From the NCBI GenBank assembly GCA_052161645.1, contig CP197414.1: DNA of 64,000 nt. One strand, 5' to 3'. Positions 33,840-43,423 of this stretch are shown piece after piece. This DNA comes from Laterigemmans sp052161645 (GTDB lineage: Bacteria; Planctomycetota; Planctomycetia; Pirellulales; Pirellulaceae). The notes under the pieces are model-generated. The model was not told the origin of the DNA, ran no database searches, and was given only the letters and a program-made list of their open reading frames with translations. The position numbers were made by a program, and so were the translations under genes. The first letter of the stretch is position 1; each line of letters starts with the position of its first letter.

Positions 33840-36128
33840 CTATTTAATAGTGAACCAGCTCATCTCGCCAGCAGGAACTTTAACCTGCAAATCGACGTGG
33901 TAGTCTCGCGATAGAGACAAAGTTTGCTCGGCTCCACAGCTATCGGTCACCACCGCTTGCTCATCCAGTCCGGTGTAATAGAGGTTAACCGATAGCGTTC
34001 GGGTGACGGGCCGATCCAAAGGATTGAAAACCAACAACATACCTTTGGTCGGCAATTCAGGATTGACGTGCAGCATCCAGTCCAGATCCCTGCCATCGGC
34101 GCGGCGTCCATGGATCAGGTCACTTTCCAAGATCTGGCGATGCTGCTTAAACCAGTCGACGCAGCTCTTTACCATCTGCTTGGTTTCAGGGGTATCGTAC
34201 AGGCGAGGACCTCGGTAGCAGGCTTGGACACCGAGCGCTAAATTGTTGAGCAACATGCGGCGATAGTGGTCGAGGTGTTGATGAAGTGGCTCGATCGTGG
34301 CCGCCGCGCCGCCGCCGTGGTATTGGCTGAGCGGCACAAACATCCATCCCATCGAAGGGGTCTTCGTCCAAGTTCCATCATAAATATTCTGTCGGGTATG
34401 GATGACTTGCATGGCGCGGGGGAGCGACCAATTGACTTCGCGATACCCCATGCCACATTTGTTAGAGCCTGACAAAAAATAGAAATCGGGAACGTTAAGA
34501 TAGATCCCTTGTTGCCGACACCACTGATAATAATCGCTGATCAATTTCCACTGGACCCAACGAGAGTCTTGCTCGCCTTGCTGCAGCGGTGGTCGCGGCG
34601 TGACATCGACATCGCCGGGATAGGAGCCATCATGTTCCAGCAGATCGAACCCGGTGGTCTGATAGAATTTTTTTAGCCTAGCCAAATAAGCCAAACCCCA
34701 AGGGCTTGTTAGCGCCGGGCATTGGCCGTGAGTCGGCTTTGACCCGGCAGGCGACACGATCATGTTCTCAGCGGGCGCTGCACGACTGCTCAACAACGAA
34801 TACGACCCCAGTTCGACACCGCGAGAATCAGCGTAATCGGCGATCGCTTTCCATTCCGCCAAAAACTTCGGATCCTCGTTATCCATGTTAAAACCACTGC
34901 CGAAGGAAAGAATAATCATCTCAAAGCCAACCTCGGCCGCTTGGTCGATAGCTTGACGCGTGCTTTCTGGATCGGCGACTCGCAAGTGGTGCATGAGGGG
35001 ATTTTCGGTTACCCAGGGAGCCAAGCAACGATACATGCGTCGTTTGGCCAAGCCGCGACGTTCCCGCTGGGAGCTGTCGAAAACTAATTCGAAAGCTCGA
35101 CAACTGCTGAATGCACCAGCGGGTGCGATCCTTTGGGCCGGTCCATAAGTTGGGCTGACCTCCAGCAAGCAGGGAGTGCTTTTGAGATAATTAACCTGGG
35201 TTGAATATTGAGGATCGGTTCGCCAGTGAACCACATGCCGATTCGCATTTTCTGAATTGAAGCCACCGAAAGCAAAGTCGGTCTCGACATGCAAAGAGCT
35301 GGGAGGGGGAATTTCAACACCGTCACGGGTCTCCACCCAGCTGACCTCTTCGACGATCGCCAATTGCTCGCTGACAAAATTGTCTAAGAGGATTTGCTCG
35401 GGGGACTGATTGTCGATCGTAATCCACTTGGAAAATAAGGGGATACCGTCGTAGAGTTCGTAATGCACCGAGAGCGTGACGCTTTCCAACTGTGGATGTT
35501 GAAAGTCGAGCCGCAAGTGGACGCCCGGGGGTGGCCATTTGACATTGCCGGCGTAGTGCCGTCGCTGTTGCCAGTGAAAACGCGATTCAGGTTCGCCAAC
35601 ATGAAAATCGACCAGCTGGAAAGCGGCCGGGTCGTTGGACATCGCTGCCAACCACCCGTCGGTCAAGTACGCATAGTTTGGTTGGCCAACCAAGCCGCCA
35701 ACGTGATAACGCTGGCCATCGATGGTGACAATCGCCTCGGGTTTAACTCCACGCAGCAGCGACTGGCCGGTGATCAGATTGTCCAAAGCGATCGTGGCCG
35801 CGTTGGGAGCCAAGCAGAGGACGCGACGGACCAAGCCGTTATCGAGGGCGAGCTTGTCGTCGCCAAGCCGGCCGACGCGAGCCGTGAAGGACGAGCTGTC
35901 AATCAGCCAGTCGGCTTGGGGGCGTGCCGGGTAAGCGGCGAGGGGAGGTAGTTCAGCCAGTTTGGTGGAGAACGAAGACGCGGCGTCGGAGCTAGCCACA
36001 GCACTGTCGGAGCTTTCCGTGAGCTGCTGGGCAATCGCCAAATTGCCCACGAGCAACAAAGTAAACACCGCGAAAGCCTGGAGGAAAGGCGGGCGAAATC
36101 GGGATTCCGGCAGCATGGAGTGCACCAT
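33840..36128 (-). CDS. Secreted glycoside hydrolase-like protein (alpha-galactosidase-like)
   Basis: A 762-residue exported protein. A signal peptide covers about residues 15-34 (FLQAFAVFTLLLVGNLAIAQ). An N-terminal beta-sandwich-like part to about residue 370 precedes a TIM-barrel-like part with FEMIILSFGSGFNMDNEDPK and TGFDLLEHDGSYPGDVD, where the Asp residues could be catalytic as in GH27/GH36 alpha-galactosidases. A C-terminal beta domain follows. Substrate and activity are inferred from fold pattern only. It is divergent from lpxD. A single long gene with no operon partner. Confidence 0.6.
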   Translation of the reverse strand: MVHSMLPESRFRPPFLQAFAVFTLLLVGNLAIAQQLTESSDSAVASSDAASSFSTKLAELPPLAAYPARPQADWLIDSSSFTARVGRLGDDKLALDNGLVRRVLCLAPNAATIALDNLITGQSLLRGVKPEAIVTIDGQRYHVGGLVGQPNYAYLTDGWLAAMSNDPAAFQLVDFHVGEPESRFHWQQRRHYAGNVKWPPPGVHLRLDFQHPQLESVTLSVHYELYDGIPLFSKWITIDNQSPEQILLDNFVSEQLAIVEEVSWVETRDGVEIPPPSSLHVETDFAFGGFNSENANRHVVHWRTDPQYSTQVNYLKSTPCLLEVSPTYGPAQRIAPAGAFSSCRAFELVFDSSQRERRGLAKRRMYRCLAPWVTENPLMHHLRVADPESTRQAIDQAAEVGFEMIILSFGSGFNMDNEDPKFLAEWKAIADYADSRGVELGSYSLLSSRAAPAENMIVSPAGSKPTHGQCPALTSPWGLAYLARLKKFYQTTGFDLLEHDGSYPGDVDVTPRPPLQQGEQDSRWVQWKLISDYYQWCRQQGIYLNVPDFYFLSGSNKCGMGYREVNWSLPRAMQVIHTRQNIYDGTWTKTPSMGWMFVPLSQYHGGGAAATIEPLHQHLDHYRRMLLNNLALGVQACYRGPRLYDTPETKQMVKSCVDWFKQHRQILESDLIHGRRADGRDLDWMLHVNPELPTKGMLLVFNPLDRPVTRTLSVNLYYTGLDEQAVVTDSCGAEQTLSLSRDYHVDLQVKVPAGEMSWFTIK

Positions 36129-36137
36129 TGGCGAATC

Positions 36138-36157
36138 GGCGGGGTAGGGCGGGGTAG
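36138..36157. repeat. 10-bp tandem duplication
   Basis: GGCGGGGTAG is present twice in tandem just upstream of the glycosidase-like gene, in the divergent gap before lpxD. Confidence 0.85.
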
Positions 36158-36328
36158 GGCTGTAGAGAGTGTGACCTGCGATAAGTTTAGCAGCTTGGGG
36201 GAGTTCCGTTGGTGGATCGTCTAGCTCGTCAATTTAGTAGCAAAACGAGCTTGCCGCGGGGCGTGGAAATGCTCTATACACATATCCGGAATGTTTCCTG
36301 AACTCTGTCGACAGGCGAAGGATTGCTT

Positions 36329-37384
36329 GTGGATTCTCAAAAAACGACCCTCGGCGATCTCTGCACCCTGGTGGCTGGGCAGTTGGTGGGTGATGCTGGC
36401 TTGCCGATCGCTGGCGCTGCACCACTTTACGAACATCGCGAGAAAGCAATTTCTTTGCTGGACGCCGACTCGCTACCCGAGTGGGTTAAGCCGGAGAGTC
36501 TCGCTGCGCTGGTGGTTAGAAAACCGCTGCAGGGCGTGAGCTGTGGACAAATTGTCGTGGAACAGCCGCATCAAGCTTTTGCTACGATTGTCAAATCGTT
36601 CTTGCCGGCCGAGGTAAGTGGAGAGGTGGGAGTTGCTGCCACCGCAGATATCGACGCCACCGCCTCCCTTGGTCCCGATTGCTTGATCGCTCCCGGAGTC
36701 ACTATCGGACGTCATGTAACGATCGGGGCACGCTGTCGCTTGATGCCGGGAGTCGTGGTCATGGACCATGCTTACCTGGGAGATGACTGCGTCCTTTACC
36801 CCAACGTCACGCTTTACGAACGCACTCGTCTGGGAAGCCGCGTCTTCATTCACGCCGGCGCGGTGCTGGGGGCCTTTGGCTTCGGCTACCAAGTCTCTGA
36901 AGGCAGACATCTGCGAACCGCACAGCTGGGTTACGTCGAGATTGAAGATGATGTGGAATTGGGTGCCGGCGTGACCATCGATCGCGGCACATACGGCTCC
37001 ACGCGGATTGGTTGCGGCACAAAAATCGACAACCAAGTGATGATTGGCCACAACTGTCAGATTGGCAAGCACAACTTGATCTGCTCGCAAGTCGGGATTG
37101 CCGGATCGTGCCAAACTGGCGACTACGTAGTGCTGGCGGGGCAAGTTGGGCTGAAAGATCACATTCGGCTGGGCGACGGGGCGATCGTGGGAGCCCAAGC
37201 GGGCGTCATGGATGATTTAGCGGGAGGCCAAGTCTACCTGGGCAGTCCGGCCACCACGCAGCGAGAGCAGATGCAGATCATGGCCGTGCAACGTCGCCTG
37301 CCGGACCTGAGGCGATCGGTAAAGAGTTTAGAACGCTGGGCCGCGGAATCGCGAGCGGCTGAAGGAAAACAAAAAGTTGCCTAG
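36329..37384 (+). CDS. lpxD: UDP-3-O-acylglucosamine N-acyltransferase LpxD
   Basis: LpxD adds the second acyl chain in lipid A synthesis. The 351-residue chain has an N-terminal uridine-binding-like domain (TLGDLCTLVAGQLVGD to about residue 100) and a left-handed beta-helix of hexapeptide repeats (IAPGVTIGRHVTIGARCRL, HAGAVLGAFGFGYQ, IDNQVMIGHNCQIGKHNLIC). The catalytic His lies in the IGHNCQIG segment. The C-terminal helix covers about residues 315-345. The GTG at 36329 has AAGGA 6 bases upstream; a TTG at 36323 is an alternative. lpxI follows after 139 bases, so the pair belongs to one pathway. Confidence 0.88.
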   Translation: MDSQKTTLGDLCTLVAGQLVGDAGLPIAGAAPLYEHREKAISLLDADSLPEWVKPESLAALVVRKPLQGVSCGQIVVEQPHQAFATIVKSFLPAEVSGEVGVAATADIDATASLGPDCLIAPGVTIGRHVTIGARCRLMPGVVVMDHAYLGDDCVLYPNVTLYERTRLGSRVFIHAGAVLGAFGFGYQVSEGRHLRTAQLGYVEIEDDVELGAGVTIDRGTYGSTRIGCGTKIDNQVMIGHNCQIGKHNLICSQVGIAGSCQTGDYVVLAGQVGLKDHIRLGDGAIVGAQAGVMDDLAGGQVYLGSPATTQREQMQIMAVQRRLPDLRRSVKSLERWAAESRAAEGKQKVA

Positions 37385-37386
37385 CA

Positions 37387-37436
37387 GTTAGCCGTTTTGG
37401 CGCTAGCCACGGTTAGCTGTTTTGGCGCTAGCCACG
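37387..37436. repeat. 25-bp tandem duplication between lpxD and lpxI
   Basis: Two contiguous copies of a 25-base unit (37387-37411 and 37412-37436) containing TTTTGGCGCTAGCCACG differ at one base (C/T). The copy next to lpxI could alter spacing or carry a protein site, but no role is known. Confidence 0.9.
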
Positions 37437-37523
37437 GTTCTCGCTTACCGACTTCGACTCAACCAAAAAATTCAACTTTGATACTGAAAAGTGTGGCTCC
37501 AGGAGGGCAAACTGCTGGCACTG

Positions 37524-38483
37524 ATGAAGACGAATCAGCCTGAAGACAAACAGCCGTTACGCGGGTACCGGCCTCAGCCGTCGCGATCATCTGCCAACAC
37601 GGAAACCGTTGGCTTGGTGGCCGGTTGGGGACGATTTCCCGTACAAGTGGCCGAAGCGCTCGTGCGGGCGGAGCGTCGAGTGGTTTGTTTGGCGCTGAAG
37701 GGCCTGGCCGATCCGCACCTTGAATACATTTGCGACCACGTGAAATGGAGCGGAGTGGGGAAACTGGGGGGACACGTTCGTTATTTTCGCCGACAGCAAG
37801 TCAATCAAGTAACCTTGGCGGGAAAACTGTTCAAAGCGGAATTACTTTTTCAACGGTCAATTTTGCTTTCCCTGTGGCCCGATCTAACCTGCCTCCGCAC
37901 GTTTGCTCCACATTTTATTTTTCGCCAACAAGATACTCGAGACGATAGCTTGCTCACCGCAGTGACCGACACCTACTTGAAAAACGGAATCGAAGTCTGT
38001 CCAGCAATCGAATTTGCCCCGGAGTTGCTTGTGAACGAAGGCGTTTTAACTAGCCGCAACCCAACAGCCGCACAAGCCAAGGACATCAATTTTGGCTGGG
38101 AAATTGCCAGGCAAATGGGTGGACTCGATATTGGCCAGTCGATCACTGTGCGGGACGGTACGGTGATTGCTGTGGAGGCCGTGGAAGGGACCGATCAATG
38201 TATCGACCGCACGGGAGAGCTGTGCCGCCGCGGTGGTTGGACGTTGATCAAGGTGGCAAAGCCGGAACAAGACATGCGTTTCGACGTGCCCACGATCGGG
38301 CCGCAAACGATTGAACGCGTGTTCCATGCGGGTGGACGGGCAATCGCAATCGAAGCCAACCGCACGATTGTCGTGGATGTCGAGGAAACGCGTCGCAAAG
38401 CGGATCAATTAGGCATCGCGATTGTTGCACTGAAGCGTGCCGAAGACGTACAAACACATATAGCCCACCCCGCGGCAGCTTGA
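37524..38483 (+). CDS. lpxI: UDP-2,3-diacylglucosamine pyrophosphatase LpxI
   Basis: LpxI (DUF1009) hydrolyses UDP-2,3-diacylglucosamine to lipid X, replacing LpxH in many bacteria. It begins VGLVAGWGRFPVQVAEALV after a non-conserved lead. FAPHFIFRQQDTRDDSLL (acidic metal site) and GWEIARQMGGLDIGQSITV, RDGTVIAVEAVEGTDQCIDR, MRFDVPTIGPQTIERV follow the family. The start is uncertain: the ATG at 37524 is used, but an AGGAGG site at about 37501-37506 fits a non-ATG start around 37512-37515 better, and a GTG at 37491 is also possible. It is paired with lpxD. Confidence 0.85.
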   Translation: MKTNQPEDKQPLRGYRPQPSRSSANTETVGLVAGWGRFPVQVAEALVRAERRVVCLALKGLADPHLEYICDHVKWSGVGKLGGHVRYFRRQQVNQVTLAGKLFKAELLFQRSILLSLWPDLTCLRTFAPHFIFRQQDTRDDSLLTAVTDTYLKNGIEVCPAIEFAPELLVNEGVLTSRNPTAAQAKDINFGWEIARQMGGLDIGQSITVRDGTVIAVEAVEGTDQCIDRTGELCRRGGWTLIKVAKPEQDMRFDVPTIGPQTIERVFHAGGRAIAIEANRTIVVDVEETRRKADQLGIAIVALKRAEDVQTHIAHPAAA

Positions 38484-38540
38484 AATTTCTGTATGATGAT
38501 GCTGTGCGGCAACTGAGCAGCGAACTTCTGGCGGAAATGT

Positions 38541-38596
38541 CTACAACGATGACTCGACAGCAATGAAACTACAACAATGACTCTACAGCGATGAAT
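38541..38596. repeat. 28-bp imperfect tandem repeat before ispE
   Basis: Two contiguous 28-base copies (38541-38568, 38569-38596) share 24 of 28 positions. Each contains CTACAAC-x-ATGACTC and ends near an ATGAA. It lies just before the ispE start. Confidence 0.85.
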
Positions 38597-38607
38597 GTTG
38601 TGCAACT

Positions 38608-39663
38608 GTGAATGGCCACTGTGTCGAAACGTTTCCACCAGCGAAGCTCAATTTATTTCTAGAGCTCAAGGCTAAGCGTCCCGACGGATTTCATGAGCTC
38701 GAAACCGTGATGGTCGCCATCGATCGGTATGATCGATTACGCGTTTCGCTGGTTCCCGCGGAACGCTCATCAGTCACGCTGCAATGCCAATGGTCGCCAG
38801 CAGCCAGTGTTTGGCAACAACGCCATCTCGCCGCTTTGAATCAACATGATAGCGCAAGCGGAGCCGCAAGGTCGGCTGCCGAACAGGAGAACGCCACCTG
38901 CGCCGCTGATTTAGTGGCCGAGATTCCCAGCGACGAGCGAAATTTGGTCGTCCGCGGCTTGGCTTTGTTTCGAGAGACATATGGGATTGAGGCGGGTTTC
39001 CTGGCGATCCTGCAAAAGCAGATCCCGGCCGGCGCCGGCATGGGAGGAGCGAGCAGCGACGTCGCCTCCGCTTTGTTAGCCGCTGCCAAGCTTTGTCAAG
39101 TTCCGACGAATGATCCTCAGTTGCTGAGAATCGCCGCGGAACTAGGTAGCGATGTGCCCTTTTTTCTGGGCTGCCAAGACGAGCCGATAGCTCATTCCGC
39201 GATTGGTTTTCATCGCGCCGCGTTGGCCACCGGCAGAGGCGAATGTTTAAGGCCGCTGAATGTAAATGGAAATTGGCCATTTGTCGTGGTCTATCCACCG
39301 CAGGCGGTATCGACCGTGGCGGTGTACGCCGGCTCACGAATAGCAGATCAACCGATAACCAGCACGCCGTTGGCCGAGGCCTTTTCCGGGGGTAATCGCG
39401 AGCGATTAATCGCTGGGATGGTAAATCGCTTAACGGAGCCGGCCAGAAAGATTTCTGCTTGGATTGACCGCACCCTAGAGTCCATGCAACACGTGGGCTT
39501 GTCAGGTGTTAGCATGACAGGAAGTGGTTCTGCTTGTTTTGGAATTGCTCGGAGCGCCGCCGACGCGCGGCGCGCCGTCAACCGTTTATCGTCGCGTCGC
39601 TTAGGGATTTGCTTTGTGGCCAATCCCACACGTTTGCCCGCCCCAGTACGTTATGTGGCGTAA
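38608..39663 (+). CDS. ispE: 4-diphosphocytidyl-2-C-methyl-D-erythritol kinase IspE
   Basis: A GHMP-family kinase of the non-mevalonate isoprenoid pathway. The N-terminal PPAKLNLFLELKAKRPDGFH and the ATP loop IPAGAGMGGASSDVASALLA are diagnostic, and SGVSMTGSGSACFGIA is the third GHMP motif. The chain of 351 residues is longer than usual (about 290-300) because of an insertion around residues 50-110. The GTG at 38608 is used; no ATG lies close upstream in frame. The spoVG-like gene follows after 38 bases, the same order of neighbours seen around ispE and spoVG in Bacillus. Confidence 0.9.
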   Translation: MNGHCVETFPPAKLNLFLELKAKRPDGFHELETVMVAIDRYDRLRVSLVPAERSSVTLQCQWSPAASVWQQRHLAALNQHDSASGAARSAAEQENATCAADLVAEIPSDERNLVVRGLALFRETYGIEAGFLAILQKQIPAGAGMGGASSDVASALLAAAKLCQVPTNDPQLLRIAAELGSDVPFFLGCQDEPIAHSAIGFHRAALATGRGECLRPLNVNGNWPFVVVYPPQAVSTVAVYAGSRIADQPITSTPLAEAFSGGNRERLIAGMVNRLTEPARKISAWIDRTLESMQHVGLSGVSMTGSGSACFGIARSAADARRAVNRLSSRRLGICFVANPTRLPAPVRYVA

Positions 39664-39701
39664 GTGCAAGTTACACGCGACCGGTTAGGGAGGGTCGGAA
39701 C

Positions 39702-40301
39702 GTGGAGATTACCGAAGTACGCATCAAGCTAATGGAAGGCTCGGAGGATCGACTCCGAGCGTTTTGTTCTGTTACGTTCGACCACTCTTTCGTGGTCAGG
39801 GACCTGAAAATAATTGACGGTGTTAATGGCCCCTTCGTGGCCATGCCGAGTCGAAAATTGACCGGGCACTGTCCACGCTGTGGTCATAAGAATCATCTGC
39901 GAGCCCAATATTGCAATCAATGTGGCGTAAAAGTTCGCGGCAGCGATGACGCGAGCCACGATTCGCCGCAAAAGCTGTACGCGGATGTTGCTCACCCGAT
40001 TAACAGCGAATGCCGCGAGATGATCCAGAAAGCGGTGATCGATGAACTGGAAGAGGAGTTGGCGAGAGCTGGTGAACCGGGGTATCGTTCCCGCTACGAC
40101 GACGAATTTTCCGTGAGTGAGTTGAGCGACGAAGTGGTTGCGGATTTACCAGTACGGGAGCAACCAGTGCGACAACCGTCCGAGGGTCGCTCGTCACCTC
40201 CGCCGCCTCACTTTGATCGTGTTCGCAAAGAGGATAACGTCAAGCGATCGGGTCCCACAGTGGAGGAAGATGGTTTCGGGGCAGGCATTTTCGATAGCTG
40301 A
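39702..40301 (+). CDS. spoVG: SpoVG-family protein with inserted zinc ribbon
   Basis: SpoVG proteins are small nucleic-acid-binding regulators. The first 50 residues (MEITEVRIKLM, FDHSFVVRDLKIIDGVNGPF, VAMPSRK) and residues 93-115 (YADVAHPINSECREMIQKAV) are a normal SpoVG core. Between them lies an insertion with four Cys at 57, 60, 71 and 74 (C-x2-C-x10-C-x2-C), a zinc-ribbon pattern absent from Bacillus SpoVG. The tail from residue 130 is acidic then Pro-rich and likely disordered. The GTG at 39702 follows a GGGAGGG ribosome site. It is 38 bases after ispE. RNA or DNA binding is known for the family but not shown here. Confidence 0.88.
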   Translation: MEITEVRIKLMEGSEDRLRAFCSVTFDHSFVVRDLKIIDGVNGPFVAMPSRKLTGHCPRCGHKNHLRAQYCNQCGVKVRGSDDASHDSPQKLYADVAHPINSECREMIQKAVIDELEEELARAGEPGYRSRYDDEFSVSELSDEVVADLPVREQPVRQPSEGRSSPPPPHFDRVRKEDNVKRSGPTVEEDGFGAGIFDS

Positions 40302-40333
40302 GCACCCCGGCTGGATGATGCCGGCTGATTCTT

Positions 40334-43057
40334 TTAATTTGCCGTCGACGATTCGGATGTCGCCGCCGGTTCCTCGTCGTCCCAACCCTCGCCTCGTCGC
40401 ATCGTGCGGCGGGGCGTGCTCAGTTGCTCCGATGATTCCTCCGGCTGCTCTTCCTCTGGTTCCGTCTCAATACCTTGCATCGCTTCCCAATCAGCAACGG
40501 ACAGCACCACTTCACGCGCCTGCGAACCATTGTATTGCCCCACAATGCCATCTTCGGCCATGAAATCGATCAACCGAGCGGCTCGCCCATAACCGATTCC
40601 CAGTGAGCGTTGGAGCAACGAGCAACTGCCACGCCCTTCGCGGACAACGACATCGATCGCACTCTCATAGAGCTCATCCCGCTTCTTAAAGTTACTCATG
40701 CCGACGGGGGTTTCTTCCTCTTCGTTGGCAACCTTGAGGTTCATCAGCTCGCCAACAAAATTCTGCTCCCCACTGCTGCAATGGTCACAAACTCGTTGGA
40801 TCTCATCATCCGACATGTAGGTGCCTTGGCCACGCAGCAAAGTGCTCGTTCCGGGCCAAAGAAACAGCATATCCCCATTGCCTAACAACTTGTCCGCGCC
40901 ATTCTCATCCAACACAACGCGGCTGTCGGTACGACTAGCCACCTGGAACGAGATGCGAGCGGGCAGATTACTCTTAATCAAACCGGTGATCACGTCGACC
41001 GTTGGTTTTTGAGTGGCCAGGATCAAGTGAATTCCAACCGCTCGACTCTTTTGTGCCAAACGGATGATGTGCTGTTCGACTTCTTTGCCCGCGGTCATCA
41101 TCAAGTCGGCCATCTCGTCGGCGATGATCACGATGAAGGGTAAATGATCAATCAATCCTTCCTCCTCGTCGGGATTGTCGATTCCCAACCGTTTCGCCAA
41201 TTCCTCACGCCCTAATTCGTTATAGCTGCTAATGTGCCGAACACCGACTTGAGCCAACAAGCTATACCGCTCTTCCATCTTCTCGACCGCCCAACCGAGG
41301 ATCGCTTCGGCTTTCTTCATGTCGGTTACGACCGGGTGCATCAAGTGAGGCAGACGCCCGTAGCCAGACAGCTCGACCATCTTGGGGTCGATCATCAACA
41401 TCCGCACTTCGTCAGGACGCCGAGTCATCAACATGGATGAGATAATGGCGTTGAGACAAACGCTCTTACCCGTACCGGTACGACCAGCGATCAGCAAGTG
41501 AGGCATCGAAGCCAAGTCGACCGTCAATGAGTTCCCTGACACGTCTTTGCCAAGAAAGATTGGGATCTTCATCTTCCGCGAGGCGGCTCCGCATTCCTCA
41601 ATTACGTCGCGCAATCGCACCACTTGCCGAGTCTCGTTGGGAACCTCAATACCGACGGTGTTTTTTCCAGGAATGGGTGCCACGATACGGACCGCCGGCA
41701 CGCGGAGCGCGATCGCCAAGTCTTCCGCCAAGCCGGTGATTTTACTTAACCGTAAGCCTGCTTCGAGTTCCACTTCATACTGGGCGATCACCGGCCCCGT
41801 TTCAATTTCGACGACGCGAATATTGAAGCCGAAGTTACGGAACGTTTGCTCAAGAATACCCGCTTTACGACGCACTTCTTTCGCTTGTTCGTCATAGCAA
41901 ACGTCATCCGACTCGATCAACAGATCGAGTGCTGGAAGGAGATATTCCGCGGCGTCCTCTGGCAGAGTTTCCTGAATGGCATCAGCCAGCTCGTCACGTT
42001 GCTCTCGACGTTTCGAGGGAGTGCGAATTTTCAGCTCGGTCGATTCATGTTCGCTGTCGTTGCGCAGCAGTTTGGTATCGCCGTCCATTTCCAACTCGCG
42101 AGTCGGCGGAAGCGATTCTGCGGTTTGTTCGTCATCATCCGCAGTGTCATGATTATCGGCATCCTCCGCCGCAGCGTCGTGCTCCAAATCTTGCCCGCCG
42201 CTACCCAATCCCAACGCGCCGGCAACGCGTTGTTTCATGCCCGCGACCAGTGACATCGGTTCGCTGACTCCCGCGTTGCCATCCAAATCGGAGTGCAGCG
42301 CTGGCCCCACCATCGGTACCCCGTCATCGAGTTGTTTGCCTCGAATACGAATTGCGGGATGCTCTTCAACCGCCACTTCCCCGTCAAGGACAACGCCTTG
42401 ATCAACGTCGGTAACTCGGCGACGGGGCAATTTCGAGGTGGCGCGGCGGGCTCGCTGCAGTCCACCCAACGAAGCGCGCGTACCCCCGACCAAAACAGCT
42501 TGCCCGAACTGAACGAGCAGATAGTCGGTCGAGAGGAACAGTCCAAACAGCATCACGGTGAGCGTCAGAATCCAACTGCCCACCGGGGCGAATTGATCGC
42601 TCAACCAACTGGCCGACATGGCCCCAATCGCTCCGCCCGCACCGTACACTGGCATTCCGTTGGCCGTCGCACCCGACAGGGAAGCTGCCGTCATCACCGC
42701 CAAACCGACTAAGGTCCAGCCTAAAGAACGCGGTACGGGAGCTTGCAACCCACCCCTTTGAACGCTTTTGAATGCGGTCAGACCCAGGAGACCGGTCAGC
42801 AACATGGCGCCAAATCCAAGGCCGTTCAACAAACCGCCGCTGACCAAAGCACCCCAGTAGCCACAAGCGTTCTGAATCGCATCGTGGGGCGGATACACCA
42901 ACAAATCGGGTTCGTACAAGACATTAAGCGGCCACACCGGTGACTCTACCGGGTCAGCCGGGTCGTGCGTGATTAATGCAAGGGTTAGGAACAGCGTCAG
43001 TGCCGCGAGGCCAATCCCCCACAGCACCTGACTTCGTTCGCGAGGCTGGTCGGCCAT
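40334..43057 (-). CDS. ftsK: DNA translocase FtsK/SpoIIIE
   Basis: A hexameric DNA pump that clears the terminus region at division. The 907-residue chain has four or so N-terminal TM segments (residues 12-195), an acidic linker (DEDEQ-type, about 280-340), then the alpha/beta motor with Walker A AGRTGTGKSVCLNAIISSML and Walker B PFIVIIADEMADLMM. The C-terminal winged-helix gamma domain includes YGRAARLIDFMAEDGIVG. It begins MADQPRERSQVLWGIGL. It is convergent with spoVG, 32 bases apart. The presence of FtsK fits planctomycetes that lack FtsZ but still need chromosome translocation. Confidence 0.93.
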   Translation of the reverse strand: MADQPRERSQVLWGIGLAALTLFLTLALITHDPADPVESPVWPLNVLYEPDLLVYPPHDAIQNACGYWGALVSGGLLNGLGFGAMLLTGLLGLTAFKSVQRGGLQAPVPRSLGWTLVGLAVMTAASLSGATANGMPVYGAGGAIGAMSASWLSDQFAPVGSWILTLTVMLFGLFLSTDYLLVQFGQAVLVGGTRASLGGLQRARRATSKLPRRRVTDVDQGVVLDGEVAVEEHPAIRIRGKQLDDGVPMVGPALHSDLDGNAGVSEPMSLVAGMKQRVAGALGLGSGGQDLEHDAAAEDADNHDTADDDEQTAESLPPTRELEMDGDTKLLRNDSEHESTELKIRTPSKRREQRDELADAIQETLPEDAAEYLLPALDLLIESDDVCYDEQAKEVRRKAGILEQTFRNFGFNIRVVEIETGPVIAQYEVELEAGLRLSKITGLAEDLAIALRVPAVRIVAPIPGKNTVGIEVPNETRQVVRLRDVIEECGAASRKMKIPIFLGKDVSGNSLTVDLASMPHLLIAGRTGTGKSVCLNAIISSMLMTRRPDEVRMLMIDPKMVELSGYGRLPHLMHPVVTDMKKAEAILGWAVEKMEERYSLLAQVGVRHISSYNELGREELAKRLGIDNPDEEEGLIDHLPFIVIIADEMADLMMTAGKEVEQHIIRLAQKSRAVGIHLILATQKPTVDVITGLIKSNLPARISFQVASRTDSRVVLDENGADKLLGNGDMLFLWPGTSTLLRGQGTYMSDDEIQRVCDHCSSGEQNFVGELMNLKVANEEEETPVGMSNFKKRDELYESAIDVVVREGRGSCSLLQRSLGIGYGRAARLIDFMAEDGIVGQYNGSQAREVVLSVADWEAMQGIETEPEEEQPEESSEQLSTPRRTMRRGEGWDDEEPAATSESSTAN

Positions 43058-43423
43058 CGAGAATCCATCGCGGAAGTGGCATGCAACCTGCTTCGGGGAT
43101 CATCCAAATTCCCACTCGGCAAGATTTCGGTGCAGAGGGCGAGCGTCCGTGTCCCTGGTCCGCCAACTTCAGGCATCGGCAATTAGCGGTTTGCCAATCC
43201 AGTATTATGCGTTCGGTGCGATCGCGTCGGAAAGTTTACCTGCCTTAATTGTAACGAATAGATCAAACCAACCCTGTTTTGGCACACTCAACGACAACGC
43301 CACACAGCCCCATGCATTGCCTTTTCGATCTTGCGGTTACGAGTTACACTGGGAGTCCGGTTCAACACATACCGCCGATCTTTCTCAAGCTTTCCGCCGA
43401 CAGGCCAACCGTAGGGGTAGTTG
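43058..43423. other. Divergent intergenic region ftsK/gcvP
   Basis: 366 bases without a credible frame. No glycine riboswitch-like element was found before gcvP, and no clear inverted repeat or promoter pair stands out. It should hold the promoters of both ftsK and gcvP. Confidence 0.5.

Noticed and set aside
43058..43423. Glycine riboswitch before gcvP
   Set aside because: No conserved aptamer-like sequence could be found in the gap.
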